Source: Serilophus lunatus (Eukaryota > Chordata > Aves > Passeriformes > Eurylaimidae). From it: a stretch of DNA of 64,000 bases. Positions 34,309 to 49,300 of the stretch are shown piece by piece. The DNA is taken from contig VXBA01005569.1 of NCBI GenBank assembly GCA_013399895.1, positions 635,335 to 699,334 on the forward strand, given 5' to 3'. The notes under the pieces were generated by a model. The model saw nothing but the letters and a program-made list of their open reading frames with translations. It had not been told where the DNA came from and searched no databases. A program made the position numbers and the translations under genes. Positions within the stretch are counted from its first letter, which is position 1, and each line of letters opens with the position of its first letter.

Positions 34309-37300
34309 CTATAAAATAAATTGGACAGAAAAAAAAGACTCTTTAGAAAACCTTTCTAAATACATTGGTTGAGGCAGAAAATAAAATATCTGGTGGCCTC
34401 CTCATGAAGAGAATTGAGTAATCCCAGCACATTCATTTAATGTTCACACCCAGATATTGTTTGACTTTGTATTTTTGGTATCATGCTCACCCCTTCATCA
34501 CCTTTTTTTGTCCCGCAGTGAACGAAGTCTGTCAAGTTTGATACTTTCACTGATTTGTTCACTTGGACATGCAACCAGCAAGCTTCTGTTTAGTGACAAC
34601 GCCCACTATTTTTGCTTTGGAATTAACAAAAGATCCTTAAGTACAAAAGCATTGTGACAAGGAGCATGGCATTTTCAAAAGCCTTAAGTGGGATAGAGCT
34701 CTGAGCAGTAAGCATTGCGTTTGCTGTAGGTTCTTAGTTCTTAGGATTAAGTGTAGCTTTGGCCCCAGTCATAGAAATAATCTTGAAGCTGAACCAGTGC
34801 ATGCCTGATAACACTTCGCTGAAGACCAATTTTCTTTTAATAGGACAGAATCAGCTGCTGCAAGATTCAGTGCTTATCATGAGAATTTCTCTACCTAATA
34901 AGACATTTAATGAAAAGATTATAGTCAAATCAATAAAAAAGATATAGGTTTATTGCTATCATTATTAGCATTCTACATGGATGTCTTACCTGTATCTGAG
35001 CCTCAGCATCTCTGACAGATATATTCAGGGAGCTTACTGTGGATCCTGAGCGTGGTCTTTTCTCTTGTCTCAGGATCTCTGGACCAGCACTGAATGAATG
35101 TCTCATTTGACCTTGATCTATAAGATGTTGTGGTCGCTGAAGTACAGGTGAGTCTGACCCTCTCGAGCCCAGGAGCTCCCCTTTCTTTTCCACTTTGACC
35201 TCTTTGGTGAAGGATGTCATGGCCTGTTGCTGCTTTCTCTTCTTGTATTCTGTCATGAGCTTGGAGATGGTTTTGTCAGTGGCTATGGTGTAGATCTTGT
35301 TGCCAGCACTCTCCCACCATTCTTTTTTCTTGGTTTGCTCTTTTTTCTCTGGTTTAGGACTCAAGGATGGGGGGAACAGCAACATTTCTCCACTCCCTCC
35401 TCGAGGTGTCAGGCTGTCTCCCAGCTGGTCCCTGATTTGACTCCGGTCATCCTCCGATGGTGTGTCCTTTCCAGATAGCCCTCCGGTCGATGGGGTGGAG
35501 GTTTCTGAGTGAAAAGATGGTAAAATGAAGAAAGAGTCACCTTTGAACACTGGGGGCTCCTCTACATTATTCTCCAGGTCCAGATGCATCTGGATATAGT
35601 TATTGCACAGTTCCATGCAGAGCTTATGAAGCCGCTTGATTAGCCATCCCCAGTCCGCATTGCTGACGGGCTGTACGCTCAGAGATGGTATTCGAGCCCT
35701 CCACTGCCTCTTCTCCTTTCCTCGTGGGGGACTGACCTGGGCAGTTTCTTCAAAAATGTCTTCATCTTCTGAAGAACACTGCTGTGATGAGTCTGTGCTT
35801 CTCTCATCATCTTCAAAGAGGATCTTTTTCACTTGCTCTGCAGTGATGTTCTCCTGGTTTGTCAGGATTGCACAAACCAAGGCATGGAAGTAGATGTTGA
35901 AGCTCATTGCTGACTGACGATACAAGTTGGCAGCTCCACTAATGCCAGACACTTTTTTCAGCAAACACTTCAACCCAGGTCTGGTGTCAAACTCTCTGGC
36001 TGTTCTGTAGGAGTCCAGCAGTAAGTCAAAGATGACAGCCAGGTTTTGCATGGAGATGTACCTGAGAAAACCAGCCAGCTTGTTTTCTGGTACTTGTATT
36101 GCCATTTTTTCCTCCAAATTAGAAGGACCTTTCACAAATTCCTCCAATAAGATGTCATATAAATTCTGGAGCAGTACTTGGTGGGACAGCAAGCTCACCA
36201 CTATTGTCCTGAAAGGAATACTTGGTAAACCAAGCATGGGGAGGAAAAAATCATAGAATATTAAAATGGTGCATTGTGCTTTTATTAGGAATAGAGTACT
36301 ACTTCATATTTTAGAATCTAACAAGAAAAGTGCAAATGAAAGGCCAAATTTTCACAGCCTGGTTACAAAAACAGAGAAAGATAAAGTGGTCTAGAATGGT
36401 CTTTCAGCTACTCCTTCAAATTCTTTCCTAGACAGGAAGACACTTGCAATGGTTAAGCAAAAGTAACTGTCCACAGCAAGCACACTAATGGCACTTGTGT
36501 AGAGGTGGGATTAAAACAAAGCTCTATTATGATTTCCTTTTCCCCAGTGCCTGACACAGAAGGATTATATATTCTGTTTTTTAATTTTTTGTAGCACCTG
36601 CAAGTATGGTCAATATCTCAGCCTGCTTGTAACTGAGGAATTTGTTAACACTAAAGTTATTCCTCCACTGATATGTCAGACAACCATAACTTCACCATGA
36701 CAAATTGAAGCCAAAGCTAGTTTACTACTTGGTTTCCATTTCCACTAATGCCAAGAGTATTTCTTAAAAATAAAACACAAAGAGCCATCCAACCAACAAA
36801 TAAAGAAACAGCAGCAGTGCGATGCAGCATGCAAAGAAGCTGAAGTCTGGCTGAAGGCACATTTCACTTTTTGCTCTTAAGAACAACTTGAACACTGAGC
36901 TGCTAGCATGGAAATACCTGTTCCTAGCTCTGTTTCTCACATAATACTGGGTGATTCTTAGCTGTGCTCCTGTTTGAGAAAAGCAGGGACCTGTTTTAGC
37001 CCTCACTAATTTTTGATTTGCACAGGGGACCCAGGAATGGCAAATTCCTCTAACAGAAGTTTTTAGGTCATTCACCAGTAAGTACAGGCAAGTAAGGAAA
37101 AAAGGAAGGGTGGACATTATTGTTGTTTGGTATCTCATGGATTTTAAATTATAAAGTATGAAAACTATCTTAATGCCTTTAAAAAAAAAGAACTTTGTAT
37201 AAGATTACAGCAGCAATGTTTTAAACAAAGCAGTACTTGTTTTGATGTAGGGAACTATTATGGGTTGTCTTTTAATTTGCATGGCTATTAAGTGAAGAAG

Positions 37301-40300
37301 AGATTTTTCAGTTTGCTTGCAATATTGAAGTTTTAGGTATAAGTTTTGAAGTAAATCTTTATGTAATACGAGAAGTTCAGTTGTAGACCTTTAAATTTTT
37401 TTTTGCAAAAATTATTCCACTTTCATTAAACAACTTTCAAAAGTGTTTGGGAATACCACAAAACAAGAAGTCTAATTTTAATTTTTTTTGGGGGGGGGGA
37501 AGTCATATGAAAACTCAGTTTTGAGAATGAAACATTAAAAAAAAAAATTCAGACTGTTCTTCTGTTAAGTTAGCTATGTAAGCAAACTGACATAGGTATC
37601 AGGGCCGATACATCAGTAGAATTTATCTGACAGTGCTAAAATCTTGATGATTAACACATACAGTTGAGCTCTTTATGGGGAAGTAGTTTTTTGCTGTAAA
37701 AATCGTTAGAGGCTCTGACTCAGAAAAGCTCTTAAGAGCATGTATAAAGTTAAATGAGAGCTTGCAGTGATTTCAAGCAACTAATTCTCTTTCAAAAGCA
37801 GGGTCAGGAATGATGGAGATCTGCTTTCCTTGTAATAGGCAAAAATGCAATTTACAAGGACAGTGTAAAATACTGCTCAATCACAAAAGAAAATAGTATA
37901 GAACCATAGATGAAAACACAGTGCCAAAGCTGGTTAAGGATAGTATTTTCTTACTCTGCCTGAAGTTTCAAACTGAAATATATGATTATTTTTTAGGAAG
38001 AAGAAAAGCTCCCTTACCCCAGCTTCCTGTGAAACGATGCAGCATTTAAGGAAACAAAATCAAAAGGGAGAAGAGAAACCCCGCTAAGGTTAAAGTAAAA
38101 CTTTTGAACAGCCACAGTTACTAGCATGCATGACTGGCATATTACTGCGCTGTCGTAGCAAATATGAAAACCAGTGGCACAGTCAATTTTTGATCTGTGT
38201 CTTGGTGAAAAAATGAGCATCATTGGGGTAACACTTGCCTATTGGCATAAACACTTCTTGCAGTTGTTTAGGCAAAGCACAGTGTGAAAGCATTCAGAGT
38301 TTGTATTAATTGCAGGCTTTATTTATTAATTTGTTTAAAGACAAGCAAGACCCATGGTACCTTTATGAACAGAGCCTGTCAGATTGCAAGGCCTTATGCG
38401 TTGTGAGGTGTGAACATTCTGGTCTTTTGCTTTGCATTCGTTATAACAAGAAGAATAATCTGCTAACCTTTGGATAAAGTAGATACTTTCCCACCACAAA
38501 GGAAGGGTTTAGATTGTGAACTCAAGTTTTCTTCATCTCTGCATGGGCTCTGTGCCCTGAAGGCAAGGCAACAGAGCACCTGCTCTTGGGGGAAATTTCT
38601 GTACAGCAGTGTAAGAACAGAGACATCCTCTATGGTGTTTCTTCCTGTCCAGCCAAAGAAGGATCATCACATTCTGGCTCCTTGTTGCAAGCAATAGTTT
38701 AGATTTGAATGAGAGTGCCTGAAGTGGTACAGAAGTAGGTTTGGTATCTTGTAAAAGACAATTTCATGTCATGTATTTCATACCTTGCAATACAAACACA
38801 AACCCTGAATGCAGAATCCTGATTCTTGGCCCTACTGATGTTACAGCAGTTGTTTAAAGAACCAGGTGCAAGCAAAAAGAAATATTCTTTGACAGGATCA
38901 GATTGTCATGCAAATGCATGAACTTCTGAGGTCATAACATAATGGAAGGACTTTCATAAAAATAAAGTGCCAAGGAAAACAATTCCCAAGCTCAGTATGT
39001 TGACATGCTGCTCCAACTTAACTTTTTCTACCTTTTTAATTGAGTAATACTGAATTTAAAACATCATTAGTGAAGCAGACATTACATTTGCTAGGTATCA
39101 TTACAAATACAACAGTATTGCAAAATCTAATTTGATCAGTGTGTTGATTTTTTTTATGAGCTCAAGGGAGAAGTATGGTTTGCCAGGCTCAGTGCGCATC
39201 TCTGCCTGTCTGGAAATATTTTTATCTTGCTTTTAATGACATAGTATTTTCCTGAGAAGATATTTTACCTTCTCTGGCTATGACCATTTGGTTTCTTATC
39301 TGGTGGCAGGTCAATGATGAGCACACATGACTGGGCATGTTCAAACCCTTCCTTATTGCTAGGGGTCTTCGGGGAGCACTGAGTTTCCAGCATGAACACC
39401 TAGAAAACAATGAGTTACATTAAACAATCAGTTTAGCACTTGCACTGGATCCCTAGGGGGGGCCTAAGAATAGGATTCCCTGCATTGTGAAAGATCTGTC
39501 ATATTGAGTAATTTTACAGTGATAGAGAGGAATGCAAGGTATCCCACCAGGCAGACCTTCACTGGAGCATGCTGCTTTGGTAAAACAGCCTCACAGCAGT
39601 GGGCTACCTCCAGACATCCAGCAGAGTGCAGGGCAAAGGACAAATATATTGTCCTTTGAACTTGTACAAGGCGTAGTACCAAATGCCAAACCAAGCTTTC
39701 TGCTGTCTGTACACTACTAATCAGAAAATATCAAGTATAGTAGAGACAAGGACCTGTTTTCACAGTTAGCCTGTTGCACCTAGAAAGCTTGGTTATCAGA
39801 AGGATTATTTTCAGCCATTAATTGTGTTTAAACACAGCCAGCAACTAAATACCAGGCAGATACTCCCTTACCACACCCCACCCCTTTAGGACGGGGAGGA
39901 GAATCAGGGGAAAAAAAAGGTAAAACCCATGGGTTGAAATAAGAATGCTTTAACAATTTAAATAAAATACAATAATAACAACCACCACCACAAAAAGGAA
40001 GGCAACAAAAAAAAAAGAGAGAAATAAACTGTACAGTTGCTTATCACTCACTGACCCAGCCTGCTCCTGAGCAGTGATATGCCCTGCCAGCCAACTCCCC
40101 CTATTTACACACTAAACATGACACCCTGTGGTATGGAATATCCCTTAGGCTAGTTTCCAGCAGCCGTCCCCCTGAGGTTCTTGTGCACCTCGTCACTGGC
40201 AGAGCATTAGAAACTGTGGAGTCCTTGACTTAGACTAAGCATTGCACAGCAACAACTAAAATATCAGTGTATATTAGCAACATTATTCTCATACTAAATT

Positions 40301-43300
40301 CAAACCACAGCACTGGATCAGCTGCTAGGAAGAAAATTAACTCCATCCCAGCCCAAACCAGGAGAGTGGGAAATAGTCTCAGTTGCTGTAGTTTTGTTTT
40401 GTAGCTTCATAGTTGCGGCAAATCCTCACTGAGAAGGAGTCGGGGAGGGCCACTGATGGTGTCTACAATAAAAGTATAAATGCCACATTCCCTGCCTTCT
40501 TGAGTTCTGCATCTTTAAAATTTAATTTAAAACATTTTTTCTATTCAAACATTGTCTGCCACTGCCACATTATTTGTGACCACCAAACTTGGTCTGTGTG
40601 TCTTAGACCTTCAAGCAGCATCACAGTATGATTTATCAAGTCAGAAATTGATACCGAACATCTGTTAGCTGTTTTAATCTAGCTGCTTTCCCATGCTGAA
40701 GCTGTGATATGGTATTTACAGTTTTATGGTTCCCTGCAGGTCATTAAGTTCAGTCTACTGTATTTCAAAGAACTTGTTTCATATAACTACTTCCATAAAA
40801 TGAATAACATCCATTGTAGTCAAACGGACACTAAGAAGGTTGTCTCCAAGTTTTCTTTGCTGATTAGGAGTTACTGGTGAGTTTTAAATTTGTTAAATGT
40901 CAGCATTATCCTCTAGTTTCCACTCTTTTTCTTCTCTGCAACCTATACCTAGGCATCTATAGAGAAAAAAAATATGCATTTCTCTGTAAAATTTGCTTTG
41001 ATAGGTTAAACCGATCTTATTTTCCTAGTTTCATATCCCCATCTCTGTTCTAGTGCATTTTTTGTTCTTTCAAATTATCATTCTTTAACAACCAGGAATG
41101 TATATGACATTCTAGATGAGGACCCACAGTGACATGATTCTCTATCAGAAATATTTTCACTGGTGTATGCCAATGTTGTCTTTTTAAAACTACGTTGCAC
41201 AATAGGCTCATTGTCAGTCCTCCTCAGGTACCTATGCATCTTTTCCCACTCTAGGCATTCCTAATTCCTGCTTATAGGGGGACAGTTTTTAGGTTTTATT
41301 TTTATGTTTTTTATTATTTGTTCTTAGTATGTCTGTTAGATAAATAAATGTTAGTCTGGTGATGAGGAAGTCTTTGCCTGTAGGGTTTGTGAGGAATACG
41401 GTGGTAAAAATCTACTTTCATAAAGAAAAGTTCCAAAAGGTTCTCTGACCTCCTTGAAACACCAGTCAGTACCTGTTGTGCCATGGCTCTGATTCTCCAA
41501 TATTCGGCTTCAGCAGTTGGCGAGAGAGAGGGGGCTGCCACCTTCACTTCACAGGCATCTCCACTAAAGCTTTCAGAACCACTGTGGAAATAGCCCAACA
41601 GGTTCTACAGAGAGACACAACATCAGACTTTCACTGTGCGTTAAATAAGTCAGTGACTGTAGCGATGTCCGTCCTGTTTGTCTGAAATACCAGATTCAGA
41701 GTGATCTGTCCCATCACCACTAGCTGGTCACCTGCCACAGCAACTAATACATCCAATGTCAAGGGACTACAGCTTTTGTACTCTGGCGTGTGATGACTTG
41801 ACAGGATTTTTTGTTTACAAGACAGCAAGTAAGTTGAAAACTAATCTATATGGAGCATACAGCTGCAGGATTAAGTAAGCATCATTGTCTTCTGTCTAGT
41901 TTTAGTCAATCTAGAGAAAGAAAGGGACCAGAAGGGAAGTTTTACACCTACTGAACTCTTCTGATTTCATACTGGCAAGGCAATTTAAAGTAAGTCTGGA
42001 CTGTTAGCTACTAGTGCTATCTGTATATGTTTAGAAAAACTGGTTTCAATCTCCATTGCTGATCCAACATGCTGCGTTTTGAATTGACAAATTAACAAAA
42101 GCTACCACATAGTCTTTAAGCTTCTTTTCCTGGCTCTATACACAAAAACTTGTCCGAAGAAGAAAAAGCAACCTGTCAAAAATTACTGAGTCTATAATGT
42201 GATTATATTTTGACTGGTGGCAAACGGGCAGTTTTACCTTGACTGGCTCCAGAGTGGCAGAAAATGCATCCTGCAAAGCACAACATGCAAGCCTCCACAT
42301 CTCTTCAGTAAAAACAGGCCCTGCTGTCACTAACACATACCTGCAAGGACACAGGAAGATGTTACTATGTTCGAGAAGGAACCAGACAATTCTTACTTGT
42401 AAAGAGAAGACATTGAAAATCCACATCTCCAGAAGAGTTCAAGGCCAGGTTGGATGGGGCTTTGAGCAATCTGGTCCAGTGTCCCTGCCCATGGCAGGGG
42501 AGTTGGAACCAGGCGACCGTTAAAGTCCCTTCCTACCCAAACCATTCTATGATTCTATGGAAACAGAACAAAAGGCTTACTAAGTAGCTAGCTAACGTTA
42601 TTCAATTTCCTCAGTTGTTACCCTGGCATATTTTTGTAATTACATTGTAGTTTTGAGCTTTTTCTCCTTTGCTTTTCCTCTTTAAGTAGTTATCCTGCCC
42701 CAAGAACCACACATTAAGTAACTATATAAATGCAGTGCCTATTTTAACTATGACTGTAATAACCTGAAGACTGTGAAAGGTATTAATTACCTCTAAAGAC
42801 CCGTGAATTCCAACGGAAAAGCCCTTGATCGTTTTTGTTAAGCATCAATTACTGACTAGCTATATATTAGTACTGTGTAAGTGCTTTTTATGGAAATCAT
42901 ATGTATAGTAATGCTCAAAAATCACAGGTTCTGAAGAACATAGAAAAAAGCAAGAAAATATTAGCAAGTCTAAAATTAACTATTCAAGTAATGAGAGGTA
43001 AGATATACTGCAGATGTCTTTTGAGATCTTGACCAACTTAGTCAGTCCACAAATTCTTCATAGATACAGAATCTTTTTTTGAATATGCTAAGAGTGAACA
43101 GATTGGTTACCTGATACAAGAGCAGCCAACTCTGGAAATAATTTCTGTTGGTTCTGCTACACAGGCTACCAGCAACTTGAAAAGATCTTTCAGCATAGTA
43201 TTGATCATATTTTCATAACCAATATCTATAAGGAAAAGACACAGACTGGTTTTAACATCATTGCCTTTTCATTATAATTAGAGATAAAGTCTTGCTACAC

Positions 43301-46300
43301 TTAATTTTATTCAGAGAATTTGCAAAATCAAATTCTTTTCATGCAGCTGTTGAAACATGCATTGAATCACGTTGAAGTAAGAACAATACTTTTGATGTTA
43401 CCAATATAAAATATCTGGATTTTAGTGGTATCAGAGAAATTCTCTTAGATCCTGTTTCTGATGTTCTAGTTCTTTATGATCAAAGTCTTTGTATCCTCTT
43501 TTGGAAAATACACTAAAAACTATGATGATTTAATTTTGAAGCAGGAGGCTAGACTAAACTTCCTTAAGTCCCTTACAAGACTTTTTCCCATAATTCTAAA
43601 CCCTGTAAAAAATAATAAAAAAAATTATGAAACAGAATTTTTTTACCCTCCTCCTTCTCTTATTTTATGCTTGAGTAACCAAAAAAGCCATGAAACCATT
43701 TCCACGAGTAGCTATTCAGTAACATGTCACTGATGACAGTAGATGTGACAGTACAATGACATACCTGAGTGTATGAAATTTTGAATGTGCTCCACTACAA
43801 GTTCACAGGAAAGGCCAATGGCATGCTTGAAATTAGCAGATGCTACATCCCAGTAAGAATGGTCACCATGGCTGCGATGGAGCCAAAGAGACATCGTGGG
43901 AAGAAGCAGATGTACAACTGCATAAATGCCAAATCCTGGTCCTTAAAATAAACACAATGATGGTTGTACATTTTTGCTTACAGAGCCTACATACTCAGTA
44001 AATTTGCTAACTTGTTCTAAACTGAGGCCTGGGGTAATGCTAAAGAAAGATGTTTCTGAAACTTTTTTGTGGGATGAGAGTGGTGTTTTAGATCTAGCCA
44101 TGAGGTACTAGATGAACATTTAGCTAACTGTTTACCTGCAGTTTCTGCCAGCAGGTCTGCATGATTATATAATTTTTTCATTTCTCAGACATCAAGCAAA
44201 CATTTTCCATAGCTGGGACATTGATAGAGTACCATACCTCTCTATCTGTGCAATGAATTTAAGAATGTACTCAATACACTCTCACAAGATGCCTTTTGTC
44301 AATAGAAGAATGCACTAACTGGAACAATAAATCAAGAAAACCCCTTTCTACTGAAGAATGTCTCTATGCAACTTTAACATGAGTAACATGCTTACAGAAG
44401 TGGTTTAAGATTCCAAAAGATTTGTGTCAGGACTCTACTAGCTCACATTTTATCAAGCCCTTTCATTACCAGGTGTCTTGGCAACATCCCTCAGCAGTTC
44501 AAAGAGCAGATCCAAAGTAGGAGGCTGGTGCTGACGGGGACAGTTGGATATGGCAGTTGTTAATTCCTCCAGCAGAATAATCCAGACATTGATAAGGCCT
44601 AAGAAAGAAAGATTAAAAACCACGAGTGAGATACAGCATTGACTACAGGTGAAAATTTGTGCTCAGGAAGTGGTGGAAGATAATAAGGTAATTAAAGATT
44701 GTGTGTTCTTGCATGTTCACTGTTGCTGTATAATGGCTGTGGGCAACAGAAATTTTTGAAATAGTGGCCTCCTTTTCCTTTTTATTAAGTTTGTTTTGTG
44801 CCATCCTTCCTTCTCCACATACACTTTGTTCTGGTCTTGCTCTACTTCTCCCTCTAATCCAGTCTCTTCAACATTGTGTAAAATGTTCCACAAAAAATAT
44901 AAATAAAACTCCACCTCATTACCATTGCAAATGCTGTCCATAAGAGATTGTACTCATTTAAGTTATGCTTTTAAGTAAGGCTTCTGAAGTGACTGGCCTT
45001 AATTTATCTCGGTCTCCCACATCTCAAGTGAACATTCTAAAATTCCTAGAGAGTGGAAAAAACACCAAAAAATCCCAAATCCAAACACAGAAACAAGGAA
45101 ATAAAAGATTGTTTTGTGATTTTCAGTTTTCAGAGAGCAGCTTTTCTCTCCTTTATCCAGGGTACCAGTGGAACAGAACAATCCACATGATGTAAGAGTA
45201 TAGATAGAAGTAGGTATCAAGGGCCAGTCTGGTGAGGCATCTGAATGAAGTGCATTTGAGTCAGCCTGCCTTCTGCCAGGTTGAAGCTGACTCTTCATAG
45301 AGGCAGCCTGTTTGGAACAGCTCAGTAGTTCAGATATTCAAAAGTGACTACTGCTGTTAAGATCTCCTGAGTTCAGAAGTCTAAAGGCTGCATTCCTCTA
45401 CCACTTGGCTCTGCACGGACCTAGTTCATCAAACACCTGATTAATCCACCACCTATATAAACCGCACTAAAAAAATCAGGAGACAAATGCTGCTTGTTTT
45501 TTCTGGAGGTCGAAGAGTTTTATATGGACTTCAGAAATTCTCCATTTATTTCAACTGACCATGGGACTTAAGTTTGATAAAATTTAAACAGTTATTCTTT
45601 ATCTTTCTAGACTTTATCTAAATACTGGTATTGTTTTCTGTTAAGGCATGTCTGCCAAACTAACCTTGAAAGGTTTCCACTCCTTCAGCTGTGGTCCAGA
45701 AAGTATTTTTGTGTTAGGTCTCAGAAATACACAGTGATTGTACTATGAATATCAGGATAATCAAAATAATTGTTCATTAAAATAGTTATCTGGCCCTAAG
45801 AGAGAGGCTGTATTTTTCTCATATATAAACTGTATCTTTACATAAAGAAAGTGATGTGATCTGAACTTTCAAGCTCTGTGTGTGCACACGTGTGTGTAGA
45901 CAACAGGGAGACAAACTATGAAATTTTCGCTCCATTCTGCTTTCAGCAGCTGGCAAAATTTACAGCGACATGTGGAAGAAGCAATTGATTAATCCCGCAT
46001 TTACTGCTTTCAGTGCACTTACCAGTGTCGTCATCGAAGTCTGAAAGGATGCACTCAATACCATCCTCACTGCTGGCTGACTGTTCCTGCGCTCTCCGGG
46101 GCAAGTTAGCCAGACGGCCACTGAGGAAGATGGGTTTCAAGGGCATTTTATAGATTTTGGCTAACAACTTGGGGAGAACAGTGGGAAGGAGATAAGGAAA
46201 AAAGAGGAAATAAATATATATGGGAAAGTTTGTAAAAGCTATCACATACAACACAGGTATGTAAAATAAAGTAAAAGCTATGAAATCACAATTAGAAGCC

Positions 46301-49300
46301 AGAAATCATCTGTTCATTGAAAAGTAAATGGTGAGAGGGAAAAGAGCAATTTAAATAATACATTTCTGAGAAGGGAGTGTTCTCCCTCCTCATATATGAA
46401 GGGCAAATGTTACAACCTACTGATTACATCTATGACCTATGAAGCTCCATTAGCTGTACACAAAATACTTTGAAACTCTGAAATACTAAGCAAATACTGA
46501 TAAAAGCACCTGTACAGGTTTACTTCAGAGCTTCATTGTCTGGGTTGTTCATTACACAACAAATACAAAATGCAGAACTGAGCTACAGCTGGGATTCTAT
46601 TAGCATTTTATCAGGTCTTTTTAAAGTAAATAATATATTTGCAATACACAAACAGGACTTTTTTTTTTTTTAGCCATTCCTGTTCTTCTACTGGCAAGTT
46701 AAAAGGTATAGCAAGATATAAATAACTGCTTCTTTTAAAGAGGAGAAAATATTTCTCCCCCACTGTGGACTGAGGTTTGAAAGGATGAAAAATAGTGATG
46801 TGGGACAAATACTGTCTAAATAGAACATGATTCCATATACACAGAGATATTCCCTAATTTTTTTCAGGTGAACAAGACAGCAGGTAAGTAGAGTTGGATA
46901 AGTCTGCTGTTTGTTATTCTGAGATGCCTTATTCTTCTCAGTCTATCTACTGAATTCACCCATTATCTCTGAATTTGGACATTAAGTCCTTTCAGTAAAG
47001 GTAATATCCATTGTTGTGCGTTTGTATTGTACCCAATAAAAACATGGCCAAGGTTCAACAAAAAAACCTGCACATACTACAGAAATAGAAACAACACTTT
47101 AAAATCTGACCAGAACTGTTCAGATAACGCTGAAAAATATGTGCTGTGTGCAAGGGAAACTGCCACCATTCCAATTTTTAGAGATTTGCCCTTAGCTTCA
47201 GATATGCTTTCATGGTACAGATAAGTTGCTTCTGCATTTCAGAGGGTGTAACCTGTTGCTCTTAAGATCTGAGAATTCTCAAGTTGTCTTTTTGTTTTTT
47301 TTGGTTTGGTTGCATGTTTGTCTTTCATTCCCAACACCGTTCACAGTTACTGTTTAAATAAGAATAATTTTAGCTTGAATGTGTTACTACTCAGTTTTGA
47401 TCATTCGTATTTCCCACATGCTCCCTGGGTGTGAGTGTTTTTATCTCATCAGTTTTCCCACTGCTAACTGGCATACAAGGTATGATATTCCCTGAGATAT
47501 AGCCATTGTCATTTGGCAGTGCAGGTTATTACCACCAGGGTCACCATAGACTCTTTTGGGTTCATGCAAACCATCTCATGAGTTATACTAAGACTGCATG
47601 TTAAAACTGTTCCCTAGGCCAGGTTAGTAATGCCCGTATAAGATTGTTCATCATACCTGAGAACATCTCCTGAGGTAATCGAGCGCAGGAAGGCACAAGT
47701 CTGTAGATGCAGATCCTGATCCTGGCACACAGTCACCCATCTCCTTACAATCTACTTCCCCTGGGGATAGGAGATGCAGCATTGGAAAGGACAGAAGAAT
47801 AGAAATAAACATAGAATTTGTTTTCCTTTCACATTCAGTTACGCCTTAACATCTCAATAGATTCCAGGAAACATCCTTTGTTTGATCTTCTTAGGTGACA
47901 ACCAGATGACCGTCACACAAACAGTTTAGCAGTACTGGTCACAGTTTGTACACAAACTCTTATATGAATAAATGCTTTAATAAACATATGCCTATTTAAT
48001 AAGTCTTTAGTAAAGTCTTTGGGAGTCCTAATAATCATATACTATATTGTCTGCCATATTGACTCCACTTTCTTTCATGGGCGTAGCAATTATTTGCTCA
48101 TATTCTATTCATATTCTTTGCTCTATTACTATACTAATTTTTTTTTTCTATTTGTTTGTACCCCAGTGCCCTGGAAGATTCTTCTATCAAAAGTTCTTCC
48201 TTTTAGTTTATTTACTACTTAAATACACCACTTTATATTTTGTGTTACTGTATTTCCTTCTGCTGTTTAATTTAGATGTCAACATCTCAGTTTCAACTGC
48301 ATGACATTTATCTGCAGGCTGTAGTGCCTCAATATTGCTGGTATTATTACTATGTTCTGTTCACCATTGAATACTTGCCTTATAACCATTTTTCCAGTTT
48401 AGTCAAATACTTCCCATTCAATCCCAAATCTGAAGATTTACTAAATGTCTATACAAATTAACATTTGTCTTAAAAGCTATTATTCAGGGTAAGTATTTTT
48501 TTAACAAATCCTACTTTATTCTCCTTTCACTACATTTATTTGCTTTTTTAATGTCCTTAACTATTCCCTCCATAAAGTATTTTAAAGTCTTGTCTAGTAT
48601 TAAGATCAGCCATGTCAGCCAGTGAAGTTTGAATCCTTTAGTTTAACATTAAAATACACATAATATGCTGTTATATCTTCTGAAGTATCCCAGAGTACAA
48701 CTACCTTTAACACAAAGAAATCTTACTTTCTGACATGTGACTGCAAAGGAGCCAAAATTATCTCATGAAACTAGGAAACTTAAAGAAATATAAGAGAGAC
48801 TTAAGCTCTCTGGAAGAAACCCGAGTTTCCTCTACTGGGAAGTCCTTGGACTTGCAAGTTTATTTCTCTTTTGTAGTAACAATTGCAATTATGGCCTGCA
48901 TTCTGCCCCCATTGAAACTGATTGTGAAATAGCCTAAGACAAGAGTAAAATTAAAGGTTAGATCTGCTGCAGTTAGTTGTTTCATTTAATTCAAAGGGAC
49001 TTATTTACAGACATAGAAACCTCTATAAATTAATATACATATAGAAATCAGAAGCCCCATTTTAACACTCATTAGAAGTTCTGTACATAACACCCCCTCC
49101 ATCATTGTCACGGTTCAACAAGAAGTGTCAAATTCTATTAATCAAGGAAGCATGGGGGCAGAATGACTCAGCTCATTTGCCTTTGTTCTGAAGTTTGGTG
49201 AAACATCATAATTACTCTGCAGGGTCACCTTGACAAGGTATGCCTGGTCTCCAATGCCCTCAAGTAACACAACACAAACACTAACCCCAGGGCCAGCGGT

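Noticed and set aside
41631..41828. Minus-strand frame (LDVLVAVAGDQLVVMG...) with a GCAG|GTGACC donor-like site next to exon L-3
   Set aside because: It looks protein-like, but exons L-4 and L-3 join directly in phase (EPVK to NLLGYF) as in the known protein. No residues are missing, so this is intronic.
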